64,000 bases of DNA, taken from contig NZ_JBBORC010000001.1 of the NCBI RefSeq assembly GCF_038004425.1, positions 1,837,001 through 1,901,000 on the forward strand, given 5' to 3'. The stretch's first letter is position 1. Each line of letters starts with the position of its first letter. This DNA is from Solibacillus sp. FSL W7-1464 (GTDB lineage: Bacteria; Bacillota; Bacilli; Bacillales_A; Planococcaceae). The notes below the pieces were generated by a model. It did not search any database. It saw nothing but the letters and a program-made list of their open reading frames with translations, and was not told the origin of the DNA. The translations under genes were made by a program, and so were the position numbers. This document shows positions 16,275-25,533 of the stretch, piece by piece.

Positions 16275-17552
16275 ATGAATTTTAATACGAATGAGAAAAT
16301 TAATCAAGTTTCTGAAAATACTCTAGTTATCGGCATCGACATTGCTAAACATAAACATTATGCATGTGCAATTGATGATCGAGGTCGAGTGCTCCAAAAA
16401 TCATTTCCAATCGCGCAATCACGTATTGGTTTTGAAAACCTTTATGAACGCCTAATGGCGCTTAAAGCAACTTATGATAAACATGAAATTCTCGTTGGGT
16501 TCGAGCCAACGGGTCACTACTGGATGAACTTAGCTGCTTTTTTAACGAACTATGGGATTCCATTTGTGATGGTCAATCCAATGCACGTCAATCGTTCGAA
16601 AGAATTAGATGACAATCTGCAAACGAAGAATGATCAAAAGGATGCGCTAGTCATTGCTCGCCTTATGAGAGACGGTCGTTTCAGCTATCCCCGACATCTT
16701 GAAGGAATCGAGTCTGAGTTACGAAATGGAACGACTTTACGTTCAAAGGTTCAAGAAGATTTAAATGCCCTACAAAATCGCATTATCCGTTGGCTAGATC
16801 GCTTTTTCCCTGAATTCACACAAGTGTTTAAAAGCTTTGGGAAAATGGCGTATGCGGTCCTTGAAATGACACCGTTGCCAACAGATATTGTAGGCAAATC
16901 ACCAGAAGAATTACTATTTTTATATCGGCAGGTAGAGGGTATGAAATGCCCGCAGTTACCAAAGGCAAAGCAATTAGTCGAGGTTGCAGAAAGCTCAATC
17001 GGACTGACAGAAGGTTTAGTGATGGCCAAATTCGAAATTGCCACGCTTCTTTCACAGCACAAATTGATGCAGGTTCAGCTTGATGAATTAACAACTCAGC
17101 TCGTAGAGTTAGCCAAACAAATGACGGATTATGAATATTTAGCATCGGTACCTGGAATCGGTGATGTTACAATTGTCGATTTATTATCAGAGGTAGGTTC
17201 CTTAACGCAATATGCACATCCACGCCAATTAATTAAACTAGCGGGACTCACATTGCGTGAAAACTCTTCTGGTCAGCAAAAGGGACAAAAAAGGATTTCC
17301 AAACGAGGGAGAAGAAAACTTCGTGCCCTCCTCTTTCGAGTAATGATGCCTTTAATCTTGCATAATCCAGCGTTCAAACAACTACATGAATATTACACTA
17401 CACGCACCATCAATCCGCTTCGAAAGAAGCAGTCCATCGTCGTGTTATGTGGGAAGTTACTGAAGATTTTACATGCCCTATGCAAAAAGAAAACAATGTT
17501 TAACGAACATCAAATGATGACCGATTTCGCTAGTCTTCAAACGGCTGCTTAA
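16275..17552 (+). CDS. IS110-family transposase
   Basis: A 425-residue DEDD recombinase. The N-terminal RuvC-like domain shows GIDIAKHKH (Asp), VGFEPTGHYW (Glu) and KNDQKDALVIARL (Asp, Asp); the C-terminal Tnp domain has ASVPGIGDVT and KLAGLTLRENSSG plus a late KRGRRKLR. The start at 16275 is preferred over 16227 as the conserved part begins soon after and GAGGA lies upstream. It appears intact. IS110 elements lack terminal inverted repeats, so exact ends cannot be read. It lies directly after cydS without disrupting it. Confidence 0.9.
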   Translation: MNFNTNEKINQVSENTLVIGIDIAKHKHYACAIDDRGRVLQKSFPIAQSRIGFENLYERLMALKATYDKHEILVGFEPTGHYWMNLAAFLTNYGIPFVMVNPMHVNRSKELDDNLQTKNDQKDALVIARLMRDGRFSYPRHLEGIESELRNGTTLRSKVQEDLNALQNRIIRWLDRFFPEFTQVFKSFGKMAYAVLEMTPLPTDIVGKSPEELLFLYRQVEGMKCPQLPKAKQLVEVAESSIGLTEGLVMAKFEIATLLSQHKLMQVQLDELTTQLVELAKQMTDYEYLASVPGIGDVTIVDLLSEVGSLTQYAHPRQLIKLAGLTLRENSSGQQKGQKRISKRGRRKLRALLFRVMMPLILHNPAFKQLHEYYTTRTINPLRKKQSIVVLCGKLLKILHALCKKKTMFNEHQMMTDFASLQTAA

Positions 17553-17880
17553 TATCACTAGTAGAAGTCAAAAACAAGAGGATGACACGGAGAAGCCGGC
17601 ATTATTTTCACCATCCGACCGTTGAATGAATTCAAATGAGTCCCTAAAGGAGCATCGCCAGCCTCTGCCTTATGAATAGACCGAACGAAGGAATGTACGC
17701 GCAATTAGACGCCTAGAGACATGGGAGGGTCCGTCATCATAAGCAACGCAGAGATCCAAATGTGCATCAATATACGGTACTGGATCAGGATAGCTATTAC
17801 CAATTAATGGATCATCCTTTAGCGAAGCGTTCGGACGCATTGTAAAAAAAATCAAGAATTACAAAATAACGATAGATGTA
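17553..17880 (+). mobile_element. Noncoding 3' region of the IS110-type element
   Basis: About 330 bases without a plausible gene, of higher GC than the surroundings and full of short complementary segments (for example around CCGGCATT, GGCGATGC-like and CCTCTGCC). In IS1111-type members of the IS110 family this downstream end encodes the guide RNA. The element probably ends before the AT-rich palindrome at 17882-17907 (GTGTCA / TGACAC). The limits are inferred. Confidence 0.45.
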
Positions 17881-17962
17881 TGTGTCATAAAAAATTTTTT
17901 TTGACACTCAGAAATGGCGCTAGCCATTGATATATCAACATTTATAGAGGGAGGAATTAACA

Positions 17963-18151
17963 GTGAATCATAACTTAACTGAACTAGAAGTTGAGCATTT
18001 ACGTAGTTTAATTGGTGGGCATGGAAACGTTGCAAAAAAATTGGAAATGTATGCATCAAGTTGCACAGATACAGATTTAAAAGCACTCTTTGAAAGAGAT
18101 GCACAAGCTGCTAAGCAAGCACAACAGGATTTAATAACATATTTAAACTAA
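17963..18151 (+). CDS. Small spore-coat-associated protein (YraE-like)
   Basis: A 62-residue helical protein starting from GTG with RBS GGGAGGA. The sequence LRSLIGGHGNVAKKLEMYA resembles the small partner of CotF-like proteins (yraE in B. subtilis). It sits 12 bases before a CotF-domain gene, the same pairing as yraE-yraD. Likely a coat component produced in the mother cell. The assignment rests on pattern and neighbour. Confidence 0.65.
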   Translation: MNHNLTELEVEHLRSLIGGHGNVAKKLEMYASSCTDTDLKALFERDAQAAKQAQQDLITYLN

Positions 18152-18163
18152 GGAGGAGTGTAA

Positions 18164-18424
18164 ATGTTTCAAGATAAAGAAATGGTCAATGATTATCTGG
18201 CCGGGTTAAATGCAAGCTTAACTGGATATGCCAATATCATCGCACAAACGAATAATGCGGAACTCAGACAAACATTAATCCAATTGCGAAATCAGGATGA
18301 ATCCCGTCAACGAACTTTATACAGTTATGCCCTTCAAAAAGGATACTATCAACCTGCTGCACCAGCTTCAAAAGAGGTCGTTCAGCAATTGCGAAACCAA
18401 TTAATGTCTGACATGCAGAACTAA
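18164..18424 (+). CDS. CotF-domain spore coat protein (YraD-like)
   Basis: An 86-residue helical protein with the coat F signature: DYLAGLNASLTGYANIIAQ followed by LRQTLIQLRNQDESRQ and a tyrosine-containing GYYQP end. CotF-like proteins are ferritin-fold-like spore coat components. Strong RBS AAGGAGGAG 6 bases before ATG; terminator follows. Two-gene operon with 17963. Confidence 0.78.
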   Translation: MFQDKEMVNDYLAGLNASLTGYANIIAQTNNAELRQTLIQLRNQDESRQRTLYSYALQKGYYQPAAPASKEVVQQLRNQLMSDMQN

Positions 18425-18433
18425 TATTTAGTA

Positions 18434-18462
18434 AGCCGAACTATGTATTCGGCTTTTTTTTT
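18434..18462 (+). terminator. Terminator of the coat gene pair
   Basis: AGCCGAA / TTCGGCT stem with a 7-base loop and a T8-9 tail. Confidence 0.92.
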
Positions 18463-18545
18463 GCCTAAATCGAAATCTATACTTAGAAAACACATTATTA
18501 AAAGTTAGCATACAATAGTATATTATTTTCGAAAGGGTTGAAAAA

Positions 18546-19097
18546 ATGTATTATTCCCCATACGGGTATCCATATCAACACCCATATTACAGTATTGCTC
18601 CGATGTATCATTATGCTGTGAATACAAATCAATGGAATCCTCAAGGTCCTGTTCTTGTAAATCAAACTAATTCATCTCAAAATAATGGTTTGCCAATCAG
18701 TGATTACGGAAAACGTCCTTTTGTTATAAATATTAATGAGGCAGCTAAACAAAACAATACTTATCGTACTGCTTTGTGGACAGGAAATCACCTACAGGCT
18801 ACATTAATGAGCCTAAATCCAGGTGAAGATATCGGTTTAGAAATGCATCCTGACGTTGACCAATTTTTACGAATCGAACAAGGTCAAGGTGTTACTCAAA
18901 TGGGTAAAAGTAAAAATCAGTTAGACTTTAGTAGAAATGTTCAGGATGATTCCGCAATTTTTATCCCCGCTGGAACATGGCATAACTTAACGAATACAGG
19001 GAATATTCCATTAAGGCTATATTCTATCTATGCACCACCTAATCATCCATTTGGCACGATTCACCGCACCAAGGCAGATGCAATGCATGCTGAGTAA
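18546..19097 (+). CDS. Cupin-domain protein, probably spore-associated
   Basis: A 183-residue protein with a Tyr/Pro-rich N-terminus (residues 1-25, YSPYGYPYQHPYY) typical of spore-coat proteins, then a cupin barrel: motif 1 around EDIGLEMHPDVDQFLRIEQG (residues 95-115) and motif 2 IFIPAGTWHNLTN (about 139-151). Metal-ligand positions are partly kept (His and Asp/Gln in motif 1, His in motif 2). Enzymatic activity is unknown. Position between the CotF-like and BclB-like genes supports a spore-surface role. Confidence 0.75.
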   Translation: MYYSPYGYPYQHPYYSIAPMYHYAVNTNQWNPQGPVLVNQTNSSQNNGLPISDYGKRPFVININEAAKQNNTYRTALWTGNHLQATLMSLNPGEDIGLEMHPDVDQFLRIEQGQGVTQMGKSKNQLDFSRNVQDDSAIFIPAGTWHNLTNTGNIPLRLYSIYAPPNHPFGTIHRTKADAMHAE

Positions 19098-19304
19098 GGG
19101 ATTTCTTAACTTAATGGTAGCCCCGGAATTGATGGTATAACACCCAGACCTATGGATTCAAAGGTCGGAATTTTTAGTCAACGAAGGGTTGGAAGATGTT
19201 AAAAAAGAAAATAATATAAAACACATTCTTTAATAATTTATACTCATGGGAATTCTTGTAGGAAAAGGATATGTTCCAGAAAAAGCATATGAATTGGTAG
19301 AAGT

Positions 19305-19943
19305 TTAAGAAATCGTAATACCTGCTGTTGCAGCACCTGTAAGTACGATAATATCTGTAACACCTGTTCCACTAACAGAAAACACCATTGCTAAACGGTC
19401 ACCAGCGGATACCGGAATATTTGATAAATTCGCTAATCCTTGGAAGGTAGTACCGACATTAATCGTTCCTGTAAGTACCGGCGTTAAGTTAACAAATGCA
19501 TTTGTTGCTGTGAATGTGATAATTCCAGCAGGGGCGCGATAAACTTGTGCAGTAATAATAGCCGTTCCTGTAACATCAGCAATAGCTGTTTCTGTAAATG
19601 TTGCAGAAATAGCGGTATTAGTTCCTACACGTGGAACAGAAAAAGCTTCTGTTGTACCTGCTACTTCAGTTGGTAAGATAACCGTATTTCCTATTGCAAT
19701 AGTATCAACAGCACTTCCAAAACCGATTGCAGACACTCCTCTAACTTCTCCAAGTTCTGGAGGTGTAAACGTTACTGTTACTAGTCCAGTTCCTGAAGAA
19801 AACGGAATTATGGAACCTATATTTTCAGGAGGACATACTGTACTAGTTGCTCTAAGTGGACCTGATGAAAAACATAGATTTCCACATTTAACCGATAGTT
19901 GATTAGAACTAACACTGCACCCTCTATTCATACAATTACACAT
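19305..19943 (-). CDS. Exosporium BclB-domain protein with Cys-rich N-terminus
   Basis: A 212-residue protein. The N-terminus MCNCMNRGCS is cysteine-rich; residues from about 45 on form the BclB-type exosporium domain (IGSIIPFSSGTG, VSAIGFGS, FSVPRVGTNTAISA, and the ending GAATAGITIS). Known BclB/BclA-like proteins are trimeric exosporium filaments, usually with a collagen-like GXX stalk; that stalk is absent here. The start at 19943 is chosen for its GGGGGGTGAG RBS; an in-frame ATG at 19976 has none. Monocistronic, convergent with the cupin gene. Confidence 0.8.
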   Translation of the reverse strand: MCNCMNRGCSVSSNQLSVKCGNLCFSSGPLRATSTVCPPENIGSIIPFSSGTGLVTVTFTPPELGEVRGVSAIGFGSAVDTIAIGNTVILPTEVAGTTEAFSVPRVGTNTAISATFTETAIADVTGTAIITAQVYRAPAGIITFTATNAFVNLTPVLTGTINVGTTFQGLANLSNIPVSAGDRLAMVFSVSGTGVTDIIVLTGAATAGITIS

Positions 19944-20007
19944 TCTCTCACCCCCCTTCTTTAATATCCTATTCATAACAATATAAAATTGAAGTGCAGT
20001 TATTTAT

Positions 20008-20094
20008 GATTCGCGCCTTACCAACCGCCGGATCATGACGAATGAGACTGCGCTCTTTTTGCAGACTCAAGCGGCATGGGCGGTACCGCGAATC
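20008..20094. repeat. Compound inverted repeat (potential structured RNA or mobile-element end)
   Basis: Nested complementary arms: GATTCGCG with CGCGAATC, ACCGCC with GGCGGT, and GAGACTGC with GCAGACTC (one mismatch) around GCTCTTTTT. GC-rich compared with its surroundings. It sits between the BclB gene and a GNAT relic and has no coding potential. Identity unknown. Confidence 0.5.
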
Positions 20095-20149
20095 GAATTG
20101 TAAGTCAAATTTCGAAAAAGTTATTCGACGCATTCAATCGAGTAATTCA

Positions 20150-20395
20150 AAAGGATTTAAAGAACTAGTTCAAAATTCAGAAAAACGATACAGGACGATG
20201 TTGTAGAGCTTTATGTATTGTATTTAAATCCAAATCGAAAGTGAGAAGGAATAGGCAGTAAGCTATTAGCAGCTATTACAAATGAGCAAATAGAAAAAGC
20301 GCTGTAGAACAATGGGTATCTGTTGCTAAAGATAATATGCATAAATTTATGCATATTTTACGCAAAAATAGGGAATCTTGACGAAGGATTTCGCT
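20150..20395 (+). pseudogene. GNAT acetyltransferase relic
   Basis: Broken frames read DDVVELYVLYLNPNRK, stop, EGIGSKLLAAITNEQIEK, then after a frameshift VEQWVSVAKDNMHKFM. The GIGSKLL block is the acetyl-CoA binding motif A of GNAT enzymes. Internal stops at the codon before EGIG and after EKAL show decay. The N-terminal part is missing. Confidence 0.6.
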
Positions 20396-20415
20396 TTTTT
20401 ATTCTGAATAAAAGT

Positions 20416-20441
20416 GTTTTAATAGTTCTTAAGATGGGAAA
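20416..20441 (+). promoter_or_regulatory. Possible sigma-B-type promoter for STAS gene
   Basis: GTTTTA and GGGAAA are separated by 14 bases, close to the Bacillus sigma-B consensus GTTTAA / GGGTAT. It lies 28 bases before the start codon at 20470. An RsbV-like product would fit general stress control. The equivalent region before the paralogue at 27843 is eroded. Confidence 0.4.
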
Positions 20442-20469
20442 ATATAATGGGACTTAAGGAGGGGAATAA

Positions 20470-20802
20470 ATGAATTTAAGATTACAAAAGCGGGAAGTTG
20501 AAGATTTGATACAGGGATTTATTGAAGGTGAAATCGATAGTCATACAGCACCAATATTAAAAGGTGAACTAGAATTAATTGCTTTGTCAGACGGCTTTAT
20601 TATAGAATTAGATCTTTCCAAAGTAACTTATATGGATAGTAGTGGTCTTGGTGTACTTGTTGCTTTCTATAAGAAAGTAATTAAAGAAAATACTTCCCTA
20701 AAATTGTTGAATCCATCTGCAAGAATGGCGAGAATGTTTAATATAACGGGCCTTAGTCAGTTTATGAATATTGAAATAAGAAAAGTCACTAGTGTAGGCT
20801 AA
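20470..20802 (+). CDS. STAS-domain anti-sigma factor antagonist-like protein
   Basis: A 110-residue single STAS domain of the RsbV/SpoIIAA type. The phospho-acceptor region is present as VTYMDSSGLGVLV (Ser near residue 59), and IEGEIDSHTAPIL matches the family start. Such proteins bind an anti-sigma kinase and release a sigma factor when unphosphorylated. No kinase or sigma gene adjoins. A close paralogue lies at 27843-28178, with similar upstream DNA, so the unit was duplicated. RBS GGAGGGG. Confidence 0.85.
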   Translation: MNLRLQKREVEDLIQGFIEGEIDSHTAPILKGELELIALSDGFIIELDLSKVTYMDSSGLGVLVAFYKKVIKENTSLKLLNPSARMARMFNITGLSQFMNIEIRKVTSVG

Positions 20803-20938
20803 AAAAGCAATAACGCTAATGAATTTTAGTAAGAAAGCCAATTCAATTATTAATTCCATCACTGACGATGCTGACATTCTCCCTAACCCACCGTCCCACC
20901 CCTAATACATAATCGGGCGCTTTCCTTAATTAATACAA

Positions 20939-20980
20939 CAAAAAAGCTCCTACATTTATGTTTCCTTAATGTAGGGGCTT
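20939..20980 (-). terminator. Terminator of lgt
   Basis: Stem AAGCTCCTACATT / AATGTAGGGGCTT (one G-U pair) followed on the minus strand by TTTTTTG, 15 bases beyond the lgt stop. Confidence 0.85.
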
Positions 20981-20994
20981 AGAATTGTTTCTTG

Positions 20995-21831
20995 CTAAAA
21001 TTTTTCTTGATATTTAGTAGGTATTTTTATACAAAATCGACGATAAACAATTAATCCAATTGCTACAATAAGGCTAAGAATCGATACAATTTGTGCTGAA
21101 CGTAATTCCCCGATTAAATAAAGGCTGTCCGTGCGCATGCCTTCGATATAAAAACGACCAATCGCATACCAAATTAAATATGTTGCAAATACTTCACCCC
21201 GATTTAAGTGTTTGCGAATAAGTAAGACAATAATTAACCCGACTAAATTCCATAAAGACTCATATAAAAATGTAGGGTGAACATAACTACTCAAGCTTTC
21301 TATATACATCTGGTTAATTAACCAATTAGGTAAGTGTAATGATTCTAAAAATGCTCGACTCACTGGTCCACCATGAGCTTCTTGATTCATGAAGTTACCC
21401 CAGCGTCCTATAATTTGTCCAATTAGTAAACTTGGTACTGTAATATCTGCAACTTTGAAAAAGGATATTTTTTTTACTTTACAATAAATAATAGTCGTTA
21501 AAATGGCTCCGATTAATCCACCATGGATCGCAATACCACCGTTCCAAATTTCAATTGCTCGCAGAGGATTAGCCGCATATTGATCCCATTCCATTGTAAC
21601 GTAGTAGATTCGTGCAGAAATAATCGAAATAGGAATAGCCCACATTAAAAAATCTGTATAAAAATCTTTTGGTAAGCCCCGTTTATCAGCTTCTTTATTT
21701 GCAACTATGTATCCTAAAAGAATACCTGATGCAATTAAAATACCGTACCAACGAATATCTATAGATCCAATGCTAAAAGCAATAGGATTAATGGTAAGCA
21801 ATAACAAATTCACGAAAACAAAAACCTCCAT
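20995..21831 (-). CDS. lgt: Prolipoprotein diacylglyceryl transferase
   Basis: Up to 278 residues, seven membrane segments. Lgt transfers diacylglycerol from phosphatidylglycerol to the lipobox cysteine of prelipoproteins. The Lgt signature [14 protein letters not shown] and the HGG / IRWYG motifs are present. The start is uncertain: ATG at 21831 contains a GGAGG directly after it, so GTG at 21813 (272 residues) is a good alternative. Probably an extra copy, as it stands alone next to an IS cluster instead of in the usual hprK-lgt setting. It would serve lipoproteins such as the NosL pair. Confidence 0.92.
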   Translation of the reverse strand: MEVFVFVNLLLLTINPIAFSIGSIDIRWYGILIASGILLGYIVANKEADKRGLPKDFYTDFLMWAIPISIISARIYYVTMEWDQYAANPLRAIEIWNGGIAIHGGLIGAILTTIIYCKVKKISFFKVADITVPSLLIGQIIGRWGNFMNQEAHGGPVSRAFLESLHLPNWLINQMYIESLSSYVHPTFLYESLWNLVGLIIVLLIRKHLNRGEVFATYLIWYAIGRFYIEGMRTDSLYLIGELRSAQIVSILSLIVAIGLIVYRRFCIKIPTKYQEKF

Positions 21832-22432
21832 TTCATTTAACTAAATAAGAATGACACAATTATGTTTATTTTAACATTAAAATGAAATATAAGTATTACC
21901 TCTAGATAAAGTTAGGGGGCATTTCTGCGTGTTTATTCCACAAAACCAGCTAATAGTTGTCAATAATTTTTATTAAAAATAATAAAAATATCATGTTATA
22001 CTAAATTTGTGCATGCCAAATAACCGTCCAAATTCTTAATTTGGAAAGTTCAGGTTTACTTGGTTAAATTGTTAAATCAATCTATGTCTTGGAAAGAATT
22101 CTTGCTTTTTAATAGTGCATAAATCCAAAGTAAGAGTTTGTTTGCACAAGCTATTACAGCTACTCTAAATAGTTTTCCTTCTTCCTGTTTTTTATCATAA
22201 AACGCTCGTAATTTCTTATTACGAGGAAGGATTTCATCCGTTGTTTTCTGTTTTCGACAGTCACGAATAGCACATTTAACAGCCATATACAAAGCTTGCC
22301 GTAGTCTGCTAGAGCCTCTTTTGGTTATTCGGTTGTAAGTACCTTTGAAGTAAGCGCCAAATATAGCACACCTTCAACGAATTCAATGGCCATGAGACAA
22401 TCATGACAATGAATGAAGTTGGAGGTTTTTTT

Positions 22433-22750
22433 ATGAAACGATCAGAACGTCAGCTGATGTGGCAATCTCGTATTCAAGCTTTCCACACGAGTGGTGAAGC
22501 AAGCGTTGCTGCTTGGTGCGCAAAAGAAAATGTACCTGTTCAAAGTATGTATCAGTGGCTGCGTAAATCACGGACGCAGACAAAAATTCAACCTGCTCAG
22601 TGGTTACCTGTTGTTGTACAAGAGCCTGTTCTACCTGAAACGATTCCCATTACGATTAAATTAAATGGCATCACCATTGACTGTCCACCCGATTTTGATG
22701 AAGCGACTTTAACGAAAGTCCTTCAGGTTGTCCAACATCATGTTCACTAA
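22433..22750 (+). CDS. tnpA: IS66 TnpA (HTH accessory protein)
   Basis: A 105-residue protein of the IS66 Orf1 type: an N-terminal helix-turn-helix (ERQLMWQSRIQAFHTSGEAS, AAWCAKENVPVQSMYQWLR) and a C-terminal beta-rich end. Start chosen at 22433 where GGAGG lies 7 bases upstream; an earlier in-frame ATG at 22403 has no RBS. Its end overlaps tnpB. Required with TnpB for transposition in studied IS66 elements. Confidence 0.88.
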   Translation: MKRSERQLMWQSRIQAFHTSGEASVAAWCAKENVPVQSMYQWLRKSRTQTKIQPAQWLPVVVQEPVLPETIPITIKLNGITIDCPPDFDEATLTKVLQVVQHHVH

Positions 22751-23093
22751 TTTAAGAATGGATCAAGTGTTCATTGCGTGTGGACCAACAGATTTACGGA
22801 AATCCGTGGATGGTCTCGCTGCAATTGTACAAGAAAGCTTTCAGCTTGATCCCTTTTCATCGCATCTCTTTGTATTCTGTAACCGAAAAAAGGATAAATT
22901 AAAAATCCTTCACTGGGACCATAATGGATTTTGGCTCTTTTATCGTCGTTTAGAAGATGGCCTGTTTGACTGGCCCGATGAAGCGACTACGCCATTGAAA
23001 ATTTCAGGCAGGCAATTTAAATGGTTACTCGAAGGGTTACCTATGAATCAAAAATCCTCACATATGAAGATTTCTGCTAAAGTTGTCATTTGA
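22740..23093 (+). CDS. tnpB: IS66 TnpB
   Basis: A 117-residue IS66 Orf2-type protein with the family sequence [18 protein letters not shown] and the block [19 protein letters not shown]. The ATG at 22740 overlaps the tnpA stop; a TTG 12 bases upstream is an alternative. Role in transposition is required but mechanistically unclear. Confidence 0.9.
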   Translation: MFTNLRMDQVFIACGPTDLRKSVDGLAAIVQESFQLDPFSSHLFVFCNRKKDKLKILHWDHNGFWLFYRRLEDGLFDWPDEATTPLKISGRQFKWLLEGLPMNQKSSHMKISAKVVI

Positions 23094-24730
23094 AAAAGGA
23101 ATTCGGCTATTCAGGTCGAATTTCTTTATCTATGGTAAAAATCGAACTTACTCCAACACTTACAATTGAAGAACTCGCAAAAAAGAATGCGGCGTTGGAA
23201 AAACAAAATGAAGCCCTACTGGCTAAACTCAACTGGTGGGAAGCACAGTTCCGCCTGAGCCAACAAAAGAAGTATGGTGCTTCAAGTGAAAAAACCAACC
23301 AAGATCAACTTACGCTGACGCTATTCAATGAAATGGAAATGACGTCAGATAACACGGTCGAAGAACCGACGCTTGAAACGGTTACCTATAAACGTAAAAA
23401 GCGTTCGGGTCAAATCGAAGCGATGTTAGAAAACTTGCCTGTCGAAACGATTCACTATCGTTTAAGCGAAGAAGAGCAGGTTTGTTTGTGTTGCGGTGAA
23501 AAGACACACGAAATGAGTACACAAATCCGTCGTGAATTGAAAATCATTCCGGCACAAGTCGAAGTGGTCGAACATGTTCAACACATTTACAGCTGCCGTC
23601 ATTGTGAAAAAGAAGGAACAGAAACACCTATCGTCACAGCGAAAATGCCAGCGCCTATGTATCCAGGTAGCTTAGCTTCGCCATCAGCGATGGCTTATTT
23701 GATGAGCCAAAAATATTGTGAAGGTCTTCCGCTTTATCGACAAGAAAAACAATTAGAGCGAATGGGCATTTCACTCTCACGTCAAACGATGGCGAACTGG
23801 ATGATGTATGGGGCGAACACATGGCTTATCCATTTATATCATCATCTTCATAAAAAACTACTACAAGAGGATATTGCCCATGCGGATGAGACCAGTTTAC
23901 AAGTATTAAATGAACCTGGTCGCGCTGCGACAAGCAAATCGTTTATGTGGATGTATCGAACAGGTCGAGAAGTAGCGCCCATCGTGCTTTATGACTATCA
24001 AACAACACGCTCGGGTAAACATCCCAAAGCATTTTTACAAGGTTTTTCAGGTTATCTCCATGTCGATGGATATGCAGGTTATCACGACTTGAAAAATGTC
24101 GAGTTGGTCGGGTGCTGGGCGCACGCGCGTCGAAAATATGATGAAGCACTGAAATCCTTACCAGCAAATCTACAAAATACAGAGCAGCCATGTGCCGCAA
24201 AAATAGGCCTTCAATTCTGTAATCGTTTATTTGCGATCGACAAAAAGATTAATAAAATGGACGACTGTACACCTGAACGTCGCTACGAGGAACGTCTGAA
24301 GCAGAGTAAACCTGTATTAGATGATTTTTTAGTATGGCTAAAAACAGAAAAAGCCCGTGTCGCACCAAAAACAAAATTAGGTGAAGCCATTACATACTGT
24401 TTAAATCAGTGGCAAAAACTCGTGGTATTTTTAAAGGATGGTCGTCTAGAGTTAGATAATAATCGAGGCGAACGTTCGATTAAACCGTTCGTTATCGGTC
24501 GCAAGGCGTGGTTATTTGCGAGTTCTCCAAAAGGCGCAAAGGCTAGTGCTGTCATTTACAGTATTGTAGAAACAGCCAAAGAGAACCAACTCGATCCGCT
24601 GAAATATTTAACGTATGTCTTGGAACAGCTGCCGTTAATTGAACGAACAGACGACGCAGCGTTAGATGCGTTGATGCCTTGGTCAGATAAAATTCCGACC
24701 AACTGCCACGTACCAAAACGAACTATATAG
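23090..24730 (+). CDS. tnpC: IS66 TnpC transposase
   Basis: A transposase of up to 546 residues. A coiled-coil start ([17 protein letters not shown]), a zinc-ribbon-like Cys cluster ([15 protein letters not shown]), and DDE residues in [17 protein letters not shown] and [19 protein letters not shown] at 23090 overlaps the tnpB stop (coupled); ATG at 23132 is the alternative. Intact. About half identical in pattern to the TnpC at 25534, so the two IS66 elements are different types. Confidence 0.92.
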   Translation: MKKEFGYSGRISLSMVKIELTPTLTIEELAKKNAALEKQNEALLAKLNWWEAQFRLSQQKKYGASSEKTNQDQLTLTLFNEMEMTSDNTVEEPTLETVTYKRKKRSGQIEAMLENLPVETIHYRLSEEEQVCLCCGEKTHEMSTQIRRELKIIPAQVEVVEHVQHIYSCRHCEKEGTETPIVTAKMPAPMYPGSLASPSAMAYLMSQKYCEGLPLYRQEKQLERMGISLSRQTMANWMMYGANTWLIHLYHHLHKKLLQEDIAHADETSLQVLNEPGRAATSKSFMWMYRTGREVAPIVLYDYQTTRSGKHPKAFLQGFSGYLHVDGYAGYHDLKNVELVGCWAHARRKYDEALKSLPANLQNTEQPCAAKIGLQFCNRLFAIDKKINKMDDCTPERRYEERLKQSKPVLDDFLVWLKTEKARVAPKTKLGEAITYCLNQWQKLVVFLKDGRLELDNNRGERSIKPFVIGRKAWLFASSPKGAKASAVIYSIVETAKENQLDPLKYLTYVLEQLPLIERTDDAALDALMPWSDKIPTNCHVPKRTI

Positions 24731-24941
24731 ATAACATAACAATAGCGGCTGCCTAAAACTAGGTGGCCGCTATTTGACGCTTACCCTTTGAATGTACCAG
24801 ATTCAAAGACACTTGGATCAAGACCGGCAAATGCGACTAGTTTCTTAGGGTGATTAAACGTAAGCCCGTAATCAAACAACGCATATAAAACAGCAGGCAC
24901 CTCCGGTACGATAAATGTATCAATCAAAGGAGGTGCCATTT

Positions 24942-25133
24942 ATGTCTAAAAACAAATTAACCATTGTTCCCGTCAAACTCGATCCTCTTCCAGTTGAAAC
25001 TTCTTCGAATCATTCTCTTCAATACACTGCTGAGCCAAGTTGTGTAATTAAAACCGCTGTGGCTGAAATTTCCTTCTTCAATGGCGTAGATGAGCGCATT
25101 ATCCAAACCATTATGAAGGAGCTGAAGGGATGA
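24942..25133 (+). CDS. Small IS66 accessory protein
   Basis: A 63-residue protein with strong RBS AAAGGAGGTG. It occupies the tnpA position of the element but lacks the N-terminal helix-turn-helix; the body (VIKTAVAEISFFNGVDERII) resembles only the C-terminal beta region of IS66 TnpA proteins. Its stop overlaps tnpB by 4 bases. Confidence 0.7.
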   Translation: MSKNKLTIVPVKLDPLPVETSSNHSLQYTAEPSCVIKTAVAEISFFNGVDERIIQTIMKELKG

Positions 25134-25483
25134 AACAGGATTTTACGAGCGTGCAAAACATCTACATCATCTGCGGCAAGACAGACATGCGTAAAGGAAT
25201 TGATGGTCTCGCAACGCTCATTCAAGATTCTTTCGAATTGGATCCGTATAGTGATTCTATCTTTCTGTTTTCTGGATGGAGCAAGGATCGTTATAAATGT
25301 TTGTATTTCGATGGAGATGGCTTCGCCATGCTTTATAAACGATTAGATAATGGGAAATTACAATGGCCAAAAGATGAAAATGAGGTACGCAAACTTTCGC
25401 AACAAGAGCTTCGTTGGTTATTAGAAGGATTATCTCTGCAACAGCCAAAGGCGATTGCAAAATCTACAAAAGGTATCTTTTAA
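25130..25483 (+). CDS. tnpB: IS66 TnpB
   Basis: A 117-residue IS66 Orf2 protein: YIICGKTDMRKGIDGLATLI and YKCLYFDGDGFAMLYKRLD match the family blocks. ATG overlaps the preceding stop (ATGA). Intact; same length as TnpB of element 1 but clearly diverged. Confidence 0.9.
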   Translation: MKQDFTSVQNIYIICGKTDMRKGIDGLATLIQDSFELDPYSDSIFLFSGWSKDRYKCLYFDGDGFAMLYKRLDNGKLQWPKDENEVRKLSQQELRWLLEGLSLQQPKAIAKSTKGIF

Positions 25484-25533
25484 TAGCCCTATTTTAAGTG
25501 GTATAATCATTCATAACTTAAATTGAACGAAAT

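Larger units (their letters stand above)
22350..24784 (+). mobile_element. IS66-family element 1
   Basis: Terminal repeats begin GTAAGCG(C/T)CAAATA at both ends and direct 8-bp target duplications CCTTTGAA flank it (22342-22349 and 24785-24792). It carries tnpA, tnpB and tnpC in overlapping order, all intact. The insertion splits the IS110 relic. Exact TSDs mean the insertion is recent or undisturbed. Confidence 0.95.

Noticed and set aside
17670-17855. Minus-strand open frame in the IS110 downstream region
   Set aside because: No RBS and no family resemblance; the region is better explained as the noncoding end of the element.
19240-19308. 20-codon frame reading MGILVGKGYVPEKAYELVEV
   Set aside because: No RBS or neighbour support; it may be the tail of a lost gene, but nothing identifies it.
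20995-21831. lgt as part of the duplicated STAS unit
   Set aside because: Opposite strand with its own terminator; it only lies between the two copies.
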